From positions 1,550,001 to 1,614,000 of the forward strand of contig JANUWF010001819.1 in NCBI GenBank assembly GCA_026120185.1: a stretch of DNA of 64,000 nucleotides, given 5' to 3'. Origin of the DNA: Voacanga thouarsii (taxonomy: Eukaryota; Streptophyta; Magnoliopsida; Gentianales; Apocynaceae). Each line of letters opens with the position of its first letter. The first letter of the stretch is position 1. The notes beneath the pieces were generated by a model. That model was not told the origin of the DNA, did not search any database, and saw only the letters and a program-made list of their open reading frames with translations. The translations under genes and the position numbers were made by a program. Positions 46,680 to 59,699 of the stretch are shown here, in pieces.

Positions 46680-46710
46680 AACTCCCACTTGCACTAGAGC
46701 CAATCATTCA
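46680..46710 (-). pseudogene. C2 second copy: PPT and polyprotein end
   Basis: The minus strand reads GATTGGCTCTAG (NDWL and stop at 46694-46696), GCAAGTGGGAGTT (PPT), then the LTR. The sequence is cut at ATTCA by a G2 LTR and resumes at 55237. Confidence 0.85.
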
Positions 46711-48085
46711 TGTAACACCCCACTACCTAGGCCCATCAGGACCGGGGATGTCGCCCCGTCCAGAGGACAAGGGGTCTTTATAACTAGGTTACGTAGAAAT
46801 AAAATAAAATAAAGACTTTAAAATTAAACATATTACAACCCAAAAGATAAGTACTGGAACAACTCCAAATAAATTGTTTGCAACAATCTCTCAAAACATC
46901 ACATAAAGTAAATAACATGAGTCTTCAAAGCATAGGCAACAATCTAGCTAATGACCTCCACGGTAGGATCTTCCTAAAAACATGGCATAAAAGGTGGTGA
47001 GATAAGGATCTCAGTAAGCCCGTGTGTGCTTTGAGTGTTTCAGGTAAAATAATTCATTATGCAAGTTGTAAAAGTTTCATAAGGAAAAGGTGCTGGCAAG
47101 CAAAAAAAATAAAAATAAAGTAAGTGTTGAAAATAAAGAGTGGCGTTTCGCTTTTCCAACTATACATGTGCACAATAAATACAACCGCTCAAATGGGTAG
47201 CCATGGGTTACCACACGTTGGACCCCATGACTAAATAACAGTCAGAATACCACACTTTGTGCAAGCTGACAAAAGGTAGGTGTACAGCCTACCAGGTGAG
47301 ATACTCCTCCATCTCTACACCCAAACTTATCGGTTGTCCACTCCGGAACACACAGTCCACATGACTGAAACTTGCTAGCTCGGACCGGTATGACCTATCG
47401 GACTGGCATCCTATCCAGGAAGAACTCACCCCTCAGAGGTGGCCACCTATTGAGAGACTTACCCTAACCCTTCAAAGACTAGTCCTAGTGGTCTACCCTT
47501 ATTGAGTACTCAACGTTGATTGTCCCACTTGGGAGAAAATTGATCATAATCCGCTTTATTTGGAAATAGCAATTAAGGGTTTCTGAAAGTCTTGTCAAAG
47601 TTGGGTTTTAGGAAAAGTTTAGCATTTTGTGTAAAACTGCTTGTTTAAATTCCAAATGATTTGCTTGACTGAAATAAAAGGAAAAAACAGTCCTTAATTG
47701 CCTTTACAAAATAAATGCCCATATACGTCGCATTTGGCTTGCCATAATAACTTGTTGGTCTTCACAAAATTCCATGCAGGAGCTTACCTGATCTTTGGCT
47801 TGCTCAATTCAAACGTCTTCCAAGGCTGTCCTAATGTGAAACCCCAGTCAAGACCAACCTTAGAGTAAGGGGGTTGGGGATGCATAACATGCTTTATTTC
47901 ATGTTTAAATATGCTTTTATATGATTTTTATATGCTTTGGATGTGAGTTTATTGTTTTGAAGTTGTGTAGGTGAATGTTGTGTGAGAAGGGCAAAATGGT
48001 AATTTTTGCCCGAGGTGAAAATAGGGAGATAGCTTGTGGATTCAATAGAAAATAATTTTTCTAGTGAAAGTATCAACAAGAGTTG

Positions 48086-48146
48086 TTGTGATTTAGTGGT
48101 TAGAGCTTTGGAATAAATTATTGAGGTCCAAGGTTCAAAGTCCATC
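48086..48146 (+). other. tRNA-like A/B-box sequence in G2 LTR
   Basis: TGATTTAGTGGTTAGAGC followed at tRNA-like spacing by AGGTTCAAAGTCC, about 250 bases from the LTR start. The same arrangement as 37111-37168 and 56378-56436. Confidence 0.5.
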
Positions 48147-49777
48147 ATAGAAGCTTTAGCTTGAGTAAATTTTATTTTGCTTGGGAAAGGATGGTTTCGG
48201 CCTTAAGGGCTTAGATTAATGTGGTGATGATGTTCTAGGAGAGACATGATAGAAGTAATCTCATTCCACTCCTTTTTCTCTTCTCGAAATTCTTATAAGG
48301 AAAATCATTCTTCCTTGATCTTTAGTGTTCCTTAGTTCCAACTCATTGGTTTGATCAAGATGTCCTAGCCTTTTTCTCTCCAGAAAATCCAGTGGAGTGC
48401 TGAGGTCTTTTAGGATCAAAATGCCTTGGCAAAAGACTTCTTTTGGTTTAGAAAATATGGTAGATTTGTGGAAAAATTCAACAGGAAAATCCCTCTTGAA
48501 AGCTTGCTGAAATTTTTCCTCTATCTTAGTTCATCTATCTTCATGGAATGAGCTGAAAATTTTCAGCTTGTTGTACCTTCAAAAGGTCAAAAATTCTAGC
48601 TCACATTCCCTCCCAAATGCTACCAGAAAAATGGTCCTTAGGATCAGTTTGAAACCTGAAAGTTTTTGTCCAAATTCGGACTGCTCAAGCTGGAGCAAAA
48701 CAGGAAAAATTCCTGTACGAAAATCAACTTTGAGAGCTCCAAACCAAGCTGTTTTCTGCCAGATTTTGTGCAGCACCTTAGCCATGTTTTTCCTCCATAA
48801 AGAAGGCTGGAAACCAGTCTTGAATACCCCTGAAATCCCCTTCAAAAATCGCTGCAAAATGGCTTTGAACAGCAGACAAAAATCTGCCAGAAAAATCACT
48901 GTGCAGCCAAAATTTTGGGCAGATTTTCGTCCAGCTTGTTTCCTATCTCTTTTCCAGCCAAAACACCAACCTTAATCTGTCAAAACCTCCCTTAAACCTC
49001 CATAAACAGAGCTCCATTGATCCCCTTGAACTTCTGCACAAAATTTCAGTGATGGCTGTCCAAAAATCCCTCAACCAAATCCCTGCAATTTAGCTTGAAT
49101 ACTTTCCAAAATTTCAGCCATCTTGTGTAACAACTTGCCATAAAATCTTGCTCAATTGATCAGACATCTTCTCCACCATTGTGCACCTTGGTTTCGGCCA
49201 TCACAAGCCTCCTTTAACCAGCCTTAATTCCCCAGAAGAGCTGCACAATCCAGTCGGCCATAGGAGACTTCAAGCTGTCCAAACAAATCAAGATATTCTT
49301 AGGATATCTACTTTTGAAATTCACTTCCCAAAAATATTTTTCAAGGATTATAGCAACTAACCTTTCCTTTTCCCTTCCAAATCAGAGAATCAACTTCCTA
49401 AACCCTACTAGAATTCGGCCAGGCCTATTCCCACAGAAAATGGGCAGCTGCAAACCATCTCTCCCTCTCTCGATTTTCTTTCCTTCAAGCATCAAGAACA
49501 CACACACACTACACCAAGAACACCCACTTCTTCTCTACACCTAATACCCCTCCAAACCACCTCAAACCCTCACAAAAATCTCCAGATTTAGTCTACTCAT
49601 TGCTGTGAATCCATCAACACCAATATTAACATCAAACTCCTCCAAACATCTTGCTACTTTGGATCAAAGCAGAAATTTCTGGACAAGAATATCTTCAAGG
49701 TAAAATCACTCTATCAACATCAACCTCTTCAGCTTGATCTCTAATGAAAACCTATATGAATGATCACACTAATGACT

Positions 49778-49778
<1 letters not shown>

Positions 49779-49834
<56 letters not shown>
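49779..49834. repeat. (CT)n microsatellite in G2 LTR
   Basis: About 27 CT units, homologous in position to the GA runs of minus-strand G2 copies. Confidence 0.95.
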
Positions 49835-49837
<3 letters not shown>

Positions 49838-52707
49838 GGACCGAAATTCCCCCTCTCGGCCGAACGGACTCTTCCTCCATGACCATGCTTTCGCCACCTA
49901 TCTTGAACAAGATTAGCCATCTAGGAGTTGAGATCTTCTCTAAACTCCTTCAAGTCATTCATCAATCAAGTAAGTACCTTCAATCCTCTTTTTAAAATTT
50001 TAGAATCATGTCTCTAGGATGATGTCGTGAGAAGATGATTGGCGATGGGATTGAGTATATGATGTTGTTGATTGAAGCATGAGTATATGTATGATTGTGA
50101 AGGAGATGGGATTTATGCATGGAAGGATTATATTGGTAGATTGAATGATGAGTTGAGGTTTGATGCATGTCATAGGTAGTATTTGTGATGAAGCATGCTA
50201 GAGATTATGTCACCATTGGTGAATAGGATTTGTATGCATGATCATGTTTATGCTAGTAGAGGTTAAAGCATGTCTTAATAAATTTAGATCTATGCCTATG
50301 TGCAAGATTTGGGTGATTTGATGAATTGAAGGATTGAGTATGTTATTGATTATGGTTGACCATGGAATCTTGATCATGAGCTAGTTGTCCCTAAGCAAAT
50401 TTTACTTCATGAATAAAATATTTACTAATAATTTTTGCTAGAGAATTTTGAAAACCCTAGGAAGGATAGATTTGGAATTATAATATATGTAAAGGATATT
50501 TTAGTCAAATAAATAATAACTTTTCTAGAAAATAAAATAAATAAATATTATTTAAAATAAAGAAATTAATTAAAGCCTTTATGGAAAAGATTTATACTTA
50601 ATAAAATATTTACTAAATCAAAACCCTTAAGGATTTACTTATTATTTTCCAAGAAAGACTTATTAAATTTAATCTTAACTAGTTTTAGCTATCAATTAAT
50701 TTCTAACAACTAAGCTATCATTAAATCACTATTTTACCTATTACCACCTATGACTCCTGATCAAATAAACTCTAAATTTTCCTTAACAAGATTTAAACTT
50801 TCAACTTATTAGAATTTACTTCCTAATTCATTAATTATTTTAAATAACAAATTAAACTGGGCTTATAAACCTATTCAATTATTGTTTTGCCTTAAAGCTT
50901 GGGACACTAGGAACATGGTAGTAGTGAATTGAGTTGATTTAAAATTGAGGAAGTGGATTGTGGCTTGAATCTGATTAAGATTTGTATTTGCCCATGTGGG
51001 ATTAGGTCAGCTGTTCGAGACCTTGTTGTTGTGAGCAAGAATCAGGTAAGTTCCTGCATAAAACCTATTTGATGCAAAAATGATTTTTTTTTTATGGCAA
51101 GCCAAATGTAGAGTGCATGGTCACTCATTTCTGTAAAGGAAATTGAGAATTATTTCCATTCTCATTTCAGACTAATAAATTATTTGCAAATCAAGGGCCG
51201 GCTTTACTCAAAACCTAAAACTCTTTCTAAAACCAGTTTTGCCCCAAACTTTAGAAAACCTTAATTGCCATTTTCAAGTGGAACTGTGTTTTGTTCATTT
51301 TATCCCAAGTGGGGAATGTCGTTGAGTACTCAATAAGGGTGGACTACTAGGACTAGTCTTTGAAGGGTTAGGGTAAGTCTCTCAGCAGGTGGCCACCTCT
51401 GAAGGGTGAGTCCTTCCTGGATAAGATGCCAGTTCCAGTGAGTCGTGCCGATCCGAGCTAGCAGTTTATTTTGTTTCAGTCAAGTGACTGTGTTTTTGCC
51501 GGAATGGACACCCGGCGGTTGTTTGGGTATAGAGAAGGAGGAGTATCTTGCCCAGTAGGCCAATCACCTACTTTTGTCAGTCTGCACAAAGTGTTAGGCA
51601 TTCTGACCGATTACGGGGCCAAAGTGTGGTAACCCATATCCCTTTCTTTCGAGTGGTTGATTTCATTACTTATGTATGGCTAGAAGAGCCAAAACGCCAC
51701 TCTTGCTTTTGACTAATGTTTTTTGCTTGCCGATGTTTCTCTTATAAAGATTTCACACTTTGCATCCACGAACTGTTTCCACTAAACACCCAAAGCACAC
51801 ACGGACTTACTGAGATTTCTGTCTCACCACCTTTTATCATGATTTCAGGTTGATCCTGTTGTGGGTGAGTAGCTACCTTGGAAGATAATGTGTTTTTTTT
51901 TTATTTTATGTACTGCTTTGGGGAGACGAGTGTGGATAATTTTAATTATGGTTTTTGTTTTGGAATTTCATGGATGTACTTTTGAAGTATTTTGGGTTGT
52001 AATAAAAAAAATTTTTTTAGTCTGAGTATTATTTATTTCAGTAATTTTATTTGTGACCTAGTTATAAAGACCCCTTGTCCTTTGGACGGGGCGACATCCC
52101 CGGCCCTGGCGGGCCTAGGTTTTCCGGGTTGTTACACCTAACCTCGCCTGGGGTAAACACAAAACTTAATGTTACATTCAAGCTAAATTCACTTACACAA
52201 AATAATTCTAGCTCAACTAGTTATACCCATGACTAGCCATGACCCTAATGTCCTAAGCTTTAAGACTAGATGCCAAAGAATTTTATAGAACAAGTCTAGT
52301 TTAATAAGTTAAAATAACTTGGGGTTCTAAAATAATTGCTAATAAATTATAGACTCAGTTAATAATTCTTGAGTGCTACTATTAATAAATAAACTAATGT
52401 TTGAATTTTAAATAATATTAAGTCCTACTAATATTTATAAATGGTAATTTAAAAATAGCTTTATTATGAGTAAATAATAAATTACAAATATTTTATTTAT
52501 TTATTATTTTATTATTATATACTTTTTTAGATAACAATTAATTAGTAATAAATAACATTAATAATAAATGAACTATTTTCAATTTTCAATTAATAAATAA
52601 CAAATAGATTTTAATATAAATAATATTTAGGAATATAGGTAGAAGTTTGAACTAAGGTCTACAAGGTCATCAATTAATTCTAATATTCCATTTATTATAA
52701 ATGATTT

Positions 52708-52709
52708 AT

Positions 52710-52742
<33 letters not shown>
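52708..52742. repeat. (AT)n microsatellite
   Basis: About 17 AT units in an AT-rich part of the G2 LTR. Confidence 0.9.
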
Positions 52743-52745
<3 letters not shown>

Positions 52746-53398
52746 CTTTTCACAAAAGATCTCATTTATTTGATAAGGAAAATATTAATATTTTAATTAA
52801 TAAGCCACTCCAAATCTTCCTAGAGTTTCGAATTTTATAGAGGAAAATAAAATAGCAACTCCATTTAAAGTAATAAATTTTTTTTAATAAAAATAACCTA
52901 GACTTAACAAGAAAATACTCTTTCACCATGATTTCCCTATTGCTAGAAAGGATTCATGAACACATTCTCCAACATCAAATAATAAACCAATCCATTCAAG
53001 AACACATGCTTGACTTATCACATACTATCACAAGGCTAACTTCCTTCTTAGGCATAATCATCAATCATGGCTTCAAACATCCATAAAATTCATTAAGCAC
53101 GAAGAACATACATTGATTCAAAAGAAAATTCATACAACTTAGTCCTATACAACAATCATCATGCCTTAACTCCATCCCCTTAATCCACATGCATATACTC
53201 AATCCCTCATCCATACTTCATTCCTCCTATCAATATCTAAGAGACATGAATACTGAATTAAAAGAAAGATTAAAGGAAAATACTTGATTTGATGAACACT
53301 TCGATGAAGAATTAAGACGGTCCACGCGATTGAGAGCTTTGAATGATCCAACGGTAAAATAGCCATGGTTGATGGTTGATCAACCATTTCGGTTGGAA

Positions 53399-53419
53399 GA
53401 GAGAGAGAGAGAGAGAGAG
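53399..53419. repeat. (GA)n microsatellite in G2 LTR
   Basis: About ten GA units at the conserved G2 LTR position. Confidence 0.9.
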
Positions 53420-55236
53420 GTACAATCGAATGGAAGAGGATGAACAAGAAGGTTGTTCTTGACTTACCTTGTTGATGTTCTTGAGACCTTCAAAGAAAAG
53501 TTAATTTTGATCTGCTTGGAAATTCTTGTTTGCGAGGTTTTGTGTTATAAATACCATAAATGAAGTTTAGGGATTAAATGGGAGTGATTTGGAGTATTTG
53601 AGAGTGATTGGAGGTGTTTAGAGTAGGGTTAGGCTTGAAGAAGGTTAGTGTGTGTTCTTGGTGTTCTAGGTGAAAATGGAGGGAGTTTGAGAAAATGCTG
53701 CACAAATTCTGATAGAGGGCTGGCCGAATGGTCTATAGTGAATGAGAGTTTCGATTTTCAGCAAGAAGGAGAGAGAATGATCAGGTTTTATTTGAAATTT
53801 AAATAGAGGAAATGGTGGAGATGTTTAAGGTAAGAGATTAGCTAATGGTGTTTGATCAATGAAGGTTTCTATGCTCTCCAATGGTGCCGGCTGAACAAGG
53901 TGGTCTTGCTGAAATGATTGAAGGTTAATGTTGCTCCAAGGCTGGCCGAAATTCAGTCTTAAATGGCAGAGGAAATTCTGGTTTATTTTCTTAATTCAAT
54001 AGTGTTTTAATGGAGTAAAATGCTGGAATTATTTGAAATTTCAAAAAGAGTTTGAATGGAGTGATCTTAGGAGTGTTTTGAGGTGTGGCTATGGAGTCCA
54101 TATGCTCAAGGTAAGTGTGGGGTTAATGGTATTCAGTTTATGGCTGATCAAGGACCAATTCTACAGAAGTTGAAGGGTGATTTTCGGCCTAGGCTTGAAG
54201 GAGGCAAAACTGGAAAAATTCTGGTTTCATGGTTCAAGAGTTTCGAAGGTTGATGAAGATTTTTGTGCAGAATTTGCTGCAGTTCTCCAACCCGATTTGC
54301 AGCTATTCCTTGAGAGGGTTTGAAGGTCTTTCTAAGGTGGTTTTCCAGCCTTCTTCCTGGAGAAATATAGAGGAGTTTTGCTGGCTTGAAGATGAATCAA
54401 AACAGCTTCATTCACTTGGTTGAAAGCAGCGAAAATGACCAGAATTTTTTTCTGGTTTTGTGCAGTTTGTGCAGTCCGAAAATTGCATAGATTTTCCAGC
54501 CTTCAAGCTACATGAAATGACCATTTTTCTGGCAGAAAATGAGTGGGTTTACTGGCTGAGTTTTCGAAGAAATGGTCTGCAAACAAATCTGGAAAATTTC
54601 CAGATTTTCCTTCACTAGATTATGAACAACATGAAGGTGAGTTTGAAGGTGCTATCATGGTGATTGATTTTCTCTTGGCAACCCTTCCTATTTCTCCTCC
54701 TATTTTCGGCCAACTTCCCATCCTCCAAAACTGATTTTCGAAATTCAAGGTGGATGGATTATCACAGAATTTTTTTTGGAATTTAAAAGAAAGGATTTAA
54801 TGGTTTTAAATTATAAAGGTGCTAGGACAAGCTAGAGGTAATAAAAGGACAAGAATTCCTCTAGAATTCTTTTTAGGACATGAGGATAAAATTAAGACAT
54901 TCTCTTCATGTCTCCCCTAAGACAACTTTCCTATTTTCATGAAATGCAAGAAAACAAAAATTCAAACTCAGTTAAGACAATCATGACAAAAGCTTAAATG
55001 AAGGGATTTGAACTCATATTCTTCTTATGAATTCCCCAAGCTATCTTCCTAATTTGACCTCAATCAAAAATTACCATTTTACCCCCTTACTCGATAAGCA
55101 TAACTAAGCATTTTAACCTATAATCCACAACTCTAAAGCACATAAAATCATTCAAAAACATATATATTCATGCAAAATAATATAATATGCATCCCGATCC
55201 CCTTACTCTAGAGTTGACTTTAGGTGGGGTTTCACA

Positions 55237-55595
55237 ATTCATGTATCTAATACCGAATGACTCAACATGACAATCATGTTTCTTTTGGGATAGTGCTTTT
55301 GTAAGCAGGTCAGCCATGTTCTCATTCGTGGGAACTCTCTCTATCTTTATTTCCTTAGCTACTTTAAAAGCGGCCATGTACTCAACTTTTATCGTAGAGT
55401 CGGCAATAGTCTCTTGTTTAGAACTTTTCCAACTTATTGCTCCTCCATACAACGTAAATACGTAGCCGGATTGTGATTTGAAATTCTCTTTGTCAAATTG
55501 AAAACTAGCATTAGTATACCCGTTTATTTTCAAATCATCTTCTACATATACTAAGAATATATCGTTAGTCCTTCGTAAGTACTCTGCAACAGATC
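55237..55595 (-). pseudogene. C2 second copy: truncated RNase H
   Basis: The minus strand reads MKINGYTNASFQFDKEN, YVFTLYGGAISWKSSKQ, ETIADSTIKVEYMAAFKV, then AKEIKIERVPTNENMADL and HVESFGIRYMN. VAKE is joined straight to IKIERVP (55341-55362), exactly as in C2 at 34351-34370, so most of RNase H is missing. Upstream, the sequence jumps near 55592 into leader sequence, so gag, protease, integrase and RT are deleted from this copy. Confidence 0.88.
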
Positions 55596-55939
55596 AGTGA
55601 GAACAATTCTTAGCATAATTTTTTGTTTTGAAGCTCAAAAAACAACCAATTTGTTAGTTTAAATAAAACCAAAATAGAAAATTAAGATGAAACGGAAGGC
55701 AATAACCATGTTTCAAGAAAACGTTTTTCTGCAGAAAATTATCAGCATCTAGAGAAAACATCTTTTCAAAATACGCTATGACTTTTACACAAACATATTG
55801 TGCTACGGACCCAACCCATAATGGTCGAAACGATTTCAACGCGAGTGAAAACGATTTTCACAGAAAATAAAGATAAACACGAATACATGAAAACATATTT
55901 TCATACCAAAATAATGTCTGTAGACCACACATAGCAAGG
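55596..55939 (-). other. C2 second copy: 5' leader remnant
   Basis: The reverse complement matches the first part of the C2 leader (about 28945-29290), including the GAGAATTGTTCTCACT-type segment and the ATTCGTGTTTGTC stretch. Non-coding. Confidence 0.75.
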
Positions 55940-55950
55940 CTATGATACCA
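55940..55950 (-). promoter_or_regulatory. C2 second copy: PBS
   Basis: The minus strand reads TGGTATCATAG just inside the LTR start, with one base of spacer as in C2. Confidence 0.75.
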
Positions 55951-55951
55951 C

Positions 55952-56126
55952 TATTGGGTATCTCAGGCTCGTATCCTATACGGCGTAGCAGAAGAATAAA
56001 ATGAGATACCATCCCAGGACCCGTATATGTGTAGAAAACAAGATATAAAGATAACAAAGGTAACATCTTTTTACCTTTCTTTGATTGTTCGAAGAACAAA
56101 AATTTCTTCTTCAAGTCGAGAAGCGA
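55952..56126 (-). repeat. C2 second copy: 5' LTR fragment
   Basis: It begins TATTGGGTATCTCAGG (TG changed to TA) and follows the C2 LTR for 175 bases until it is cut by a G2 LTR after AGCGA at 56126. The remainder would lie outside the window. Confidence 0.85.
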
Positions 56127-56377
56127 TGTGAAACCCTAATTGAAACCAACCTTAGAGTAAGGGGGTTGGGATGCATAGCATGTTTTATTGCATGCATAAA
56201 TATATTTTTATATGATTTTATGTGCTTTGGATATGTGATTGGTAGCCTAGATGGCTTAGTTGTGCTTGTGGAACACGAAGGGCAAAATAGTAATTTTACC
56301 TGAGGTGAAAATAGGGAGATAGCTTGAGGATTAAATAAGAAAAATATTTGGGAGAGAAAAATAAGAACAAGAGTTGT

Positions 56378-56436
56378 TGTGATTTAGTGGTTAGAGCTTT
56401 GGAATTAATCCTTCAGGCCGAGAGTTCAAATTCCAT
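56378..56436 (+). other. tRNA-like A/B-box sequence in G2 LTR
   Basis: TGATTTAGTGGTTAGAGC and, at tRNA-like spacing, GAGTTCAAATTCC; the third copy of this arrangement. Confidence 0.5.
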
Positions 56437-58061
56437 CATTGGAGTTTTAGCATGATTAAATTTTATTTTTTTGTAAGAAGGCTATATTTCAGTCCTTGCA
56501 TGATTTAGTGAAGAGTATGAGTGTTGTCCTAGGTGATACATGATAGGAATGTCCTAATCCTACTCTTGTGCCCTACAAAAATATTCTAAGGGTTTCATAC
56601 CCTTCTTGATTCCCTAGCTTTCCTTAATTCTTAATCAATTAGGTTGATTAATTTGTTCAAGCAAATTTCGTTCCAAAAAAATTCCAGCAAAGTTCTGTGA
56701 GATTTAGGTTTCGAAAATGGCTATGAATAAGTCATCTTGTTGGGTGAAAATAGGGAGGAGTAGTGGAGGGTTCCGAAGAGAATTAATCTCTATGGTTGAA
56801 CCTTCAAACTCCAACCTAAGTATATTCATCTTGTTCATGTAGGAATCTGGAATTTTTCCAGCTTCTTGTTCAGTCCAAGTGTCAAATTTTTCAGCCATCA
56901 TTCCCTCCCAAATGCTGCTAGAAAAATAGCCATCTTGACCAGCTTGAAGTCTGAAATTATAAGGCCAAAATCGGACTGCTCAAATACTGTGCAAACCAGA
57001 ACATTTTCTGGACAACTTTCGTAGCTTTGGTAATCCTAAACCAAGTTGTTTCTTCCAGTTTTTCACCCAGCATTTTAGTCACGTTTTTTCTCCATAAAGA
57101 AGGCTGGAAACAAGTCTTGAAAGACCTCTGAATACCCCTTCAAATCTTCTGCAAGCTGACTGGAAAATGGTAGAAAAATCTGCCCAAGAACTCCAACAAA
57201 CTTGCGAAAAAACTGAACATAATTTTCCAGCTTTGTTCCTTCTTCAGCCATGTCCGAAACCTCCACCATTTTTCTATACAAAATCCTCTTAAACAGCTAT
57301 GAACTGAGCTTCATCATCTTCCCTAGAATTCTGCTTGAAAACCAGTCCATGGCTGCTCCTAAAATATCTCCATCAATTACTCCAATCAAGCCATTGATTG
57401 AAGACCAAAATTCTAGCAAACATATTTAGTAAACTACCATAAATCATTCCTCAAACAACCAGAAATCCTTTCACCATTGTGCACCATATTTTTGGCCACC
57501 ATTAAGCTCCTTCAAACAACTTTCATTCCGGCAAAAATCACAGACAAACAACTGGCCATTGGAGCTTCCAAAATCTCTCCATTGACTAAGATCTTCTTAC
57601 TATATTTTGTTTCCAAAATTGATTCCCTAAAATATTCTTTTTGGATTTCAAACAACCAATTTTACTTCTCCTTTCAAACCAAAAAATTCAGTTGCCAAAA
57701 CCCCTCAAACAATTCGGCCACCCTAATCCCACAGAATTTCGGCCAACTCTCCCCCAATCCTCTCCATTCTCTTCAACCTTCAAGAACACCTACTAACCTT
57801 CTCTCGCCTAAGGCCACCAAAACCACTTCAATCTTCTTCAAAAAAAACTCCAGATTATACCTACTCACTCCTGTGAATCCATTTCTACCACTTTTAACAT
57901 CAAACTCGGAAATCAAGCCCTCTCATTTGGATAAAAAACCAGTATTTTTGTGAAGGCTCAAGAACACCTTTAAGGTAAGCACGATCAATCAATTCCATCT
58001 TCACTCATCTTCAACTCCTAATGAATATATGTATATATAAACATACTAATGAACTCTCTTT

Positions 58062-58069
<8 letters not shown>

Positions 58070-58093
<24 letters not shown>
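58070..58093. repeat. (CT)n microsatellite in G2 LTR
   Basis: About 12 CT units before TTGGCCGAATGG, at the conserved G2 LTR position. Confidence 0.93.
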
Positions 58094-59699
58094 TGGCCGA
58101 ATGGTGACTTCAACCATGGCCATATTTTCTTCATCTCTCTTAGGCGAATCAAGTCTCCTAAGAGTTAGGATCCCTTCGAAACTACTCAAAGGTAGTAATC
58201 AATCAAGTAAGCATCTTCAAACTCCTCTTTAAATTCTAGATTCATGTCTCCAGAATGATATTGGAAGGAGATGGATTATGATTAGGGTTTGAGCATGTGT
58301 TGTTGTGTTAAATTGGCATTGAAGCATGAATAAATGTGTGTATGTGATGGAGATGGGAATTGATGCATGAGTTGATTGTCTTGGATAATTGTATAGAATT
58401 TTAGGGTTTTGTTGCATGCTCTTCATGTCGTGAGTGGTTTATGTGATCAAGCATGTTAGAAATTATGTCACCTTTGGTGAATAGGGTTATGTTCATGTAT
58501 TTCTGTTAAAGCCATGAATATGTTTATGTTAGTAGAGTTGGGATCATGCTTTGGTAAGTTTAGATCCATGCATTTATTCATGATTTGGATGATTTGATGA
58601 ATTGGTATGAAGTGTATGTTCTTGATTATGGTTAGCAATAGAAATATGATCGTGACCTTGTTGTCCCTAAGCTAATTTTATTTCATCAATAAAATGATTT
58701 TTGCTATATCTTCTTCTAGAGAATTTCAAAAATCCTAGGAAAATGTGGATTTGGTCTCTTATATAAAATAATGATATTTTAGTCAAATAAATGATAACTT
58801 TTATTAAAGAAATAAAATATATAGACATTATGTAAAATAAGAATATCAAATAAAGACTTTTTCATAAATAATCATAATAGGTAAAATATTAATTTGGTAA
58901 GTCTTATATATTCATAAATACTATTAAAATTTACTTACAGCTAATTCTAGCTACCAATTATTTTCTAACCATTAATTATTACTAGATTATTATTTTACAT
59001 AATACCATCTAGGACCTAGGACCCTTAATCAAATAAACCATAATTTATTTTTAACAAGATTTAAACTTCCCACTTATTGTACCTATTTTCCCAAACTCTA
59101 GTTATTTTAATATCGAGCTTGATTTATTTTATAAGCATTTTTATTTATTTAACTAGCCTTAAAGCTTGGCACACTAGGGTCATGGTTGTAGTAAGTTGAG
59201 CTAAGTTTATTTGTGAAAGTGAATTTCAGCTTGAGTTTAATTATGGCTTATATTTACCTCAGGCAGGGTTAGGTCAACTGTTGGAGACCTTTGTTTTATC
59301 TCGAGCTAAGGATCAGGTAAGCTCCTGCATAAAACTTGTTGTTGCAAAAAGTTATTATGGCAAGCTAAACCCGAAGTTTGTGAACACTGATTTGGTAAAG
59401 GCAATTAGGGACTGTTTTTTTTCTTATATCTGTCAAACCAATTATTTGAAAATCAACAAGTACTTTTATTCAAACACTAAACTGTTTCTAAACTGATTTT
59501 GACAAAGATTTTGGAAATCCTTAATTGCCATTTACAAGTGGTACTATGTTTTATTCATTTTTCTCAAGTGGGATATATATATTACGTTGAGTACTCAATA
59601 AGGGTAGGCTAGTAGTATTAGTTTTGAAGATCAAGAGTGAGTCTTCGGGCAGGAGGCCATCTCCAGAAGATAAACTCAACTTAGAAAAACGTCAGTACT

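Larger units (their letters stand above)
47835..52136 (+). mobile_element. G2 solo LTR, opposite orientation, TSD CCTAA
   Basis: A 4,302-bp LTR from TGTGAAACCCC to GGGTTGTTACA, flanked by perfect CCTAA (47830-47834 and 52137-52141). It lies inside the G2 LTR 46711-55236 but in reverse orientation, so long near-palindromic arms result. Open frames inside it (48568-48975, 48579-48899) show no family resemblance. Confidence 0.93.
46711..55236 (-). mobile_element. G2 solo LTR with TSD ATTCA, itself interrupted
   Basis: Plus-strand ends are TGTAACACCCC (46711) and GGTTTCACA (55236). Perfect TSD ATTCA at 46706-46710 and 55237-55241. Removing the nested LTR and its duplicated CCTAA leaves an LTR of about 4.2 kb. 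No internal region is present. It separates the PPT/stop of the second C2 copy from its RNase H. The piece 46711-47834 and the piece 52142-55236 align with the two halves of other G2 LTRs. Confidence 0.92.
56127..59699 (+). repeat. G2 LTR, plus orientation, cut at right
   Basis: It starts TGTGAAACCCTAATTG and is collinear with 47835-52136 up to the segment AACGTCAGTACT, where another G2 element begins at 59700. Left flank AGCGA; the far end is not in the window. The 158-codon frame at 57477-57953 lies in this LTR and has no recognisable domain. Confidence 0.85.

Noticed and set aside
48568..48975. 135-codon frame with an overlapping opposite-strand frame
   Set aside because: It lies inside a G2 LTR, and I see no domain or matching intact frame in the other G2 LTR copies.
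57477..57953. 158-codon frame
   Set aside because: Located in a G2 LTR; Ser/Pro/Asn-rich without domain; judged chance in AT-rich DNA.
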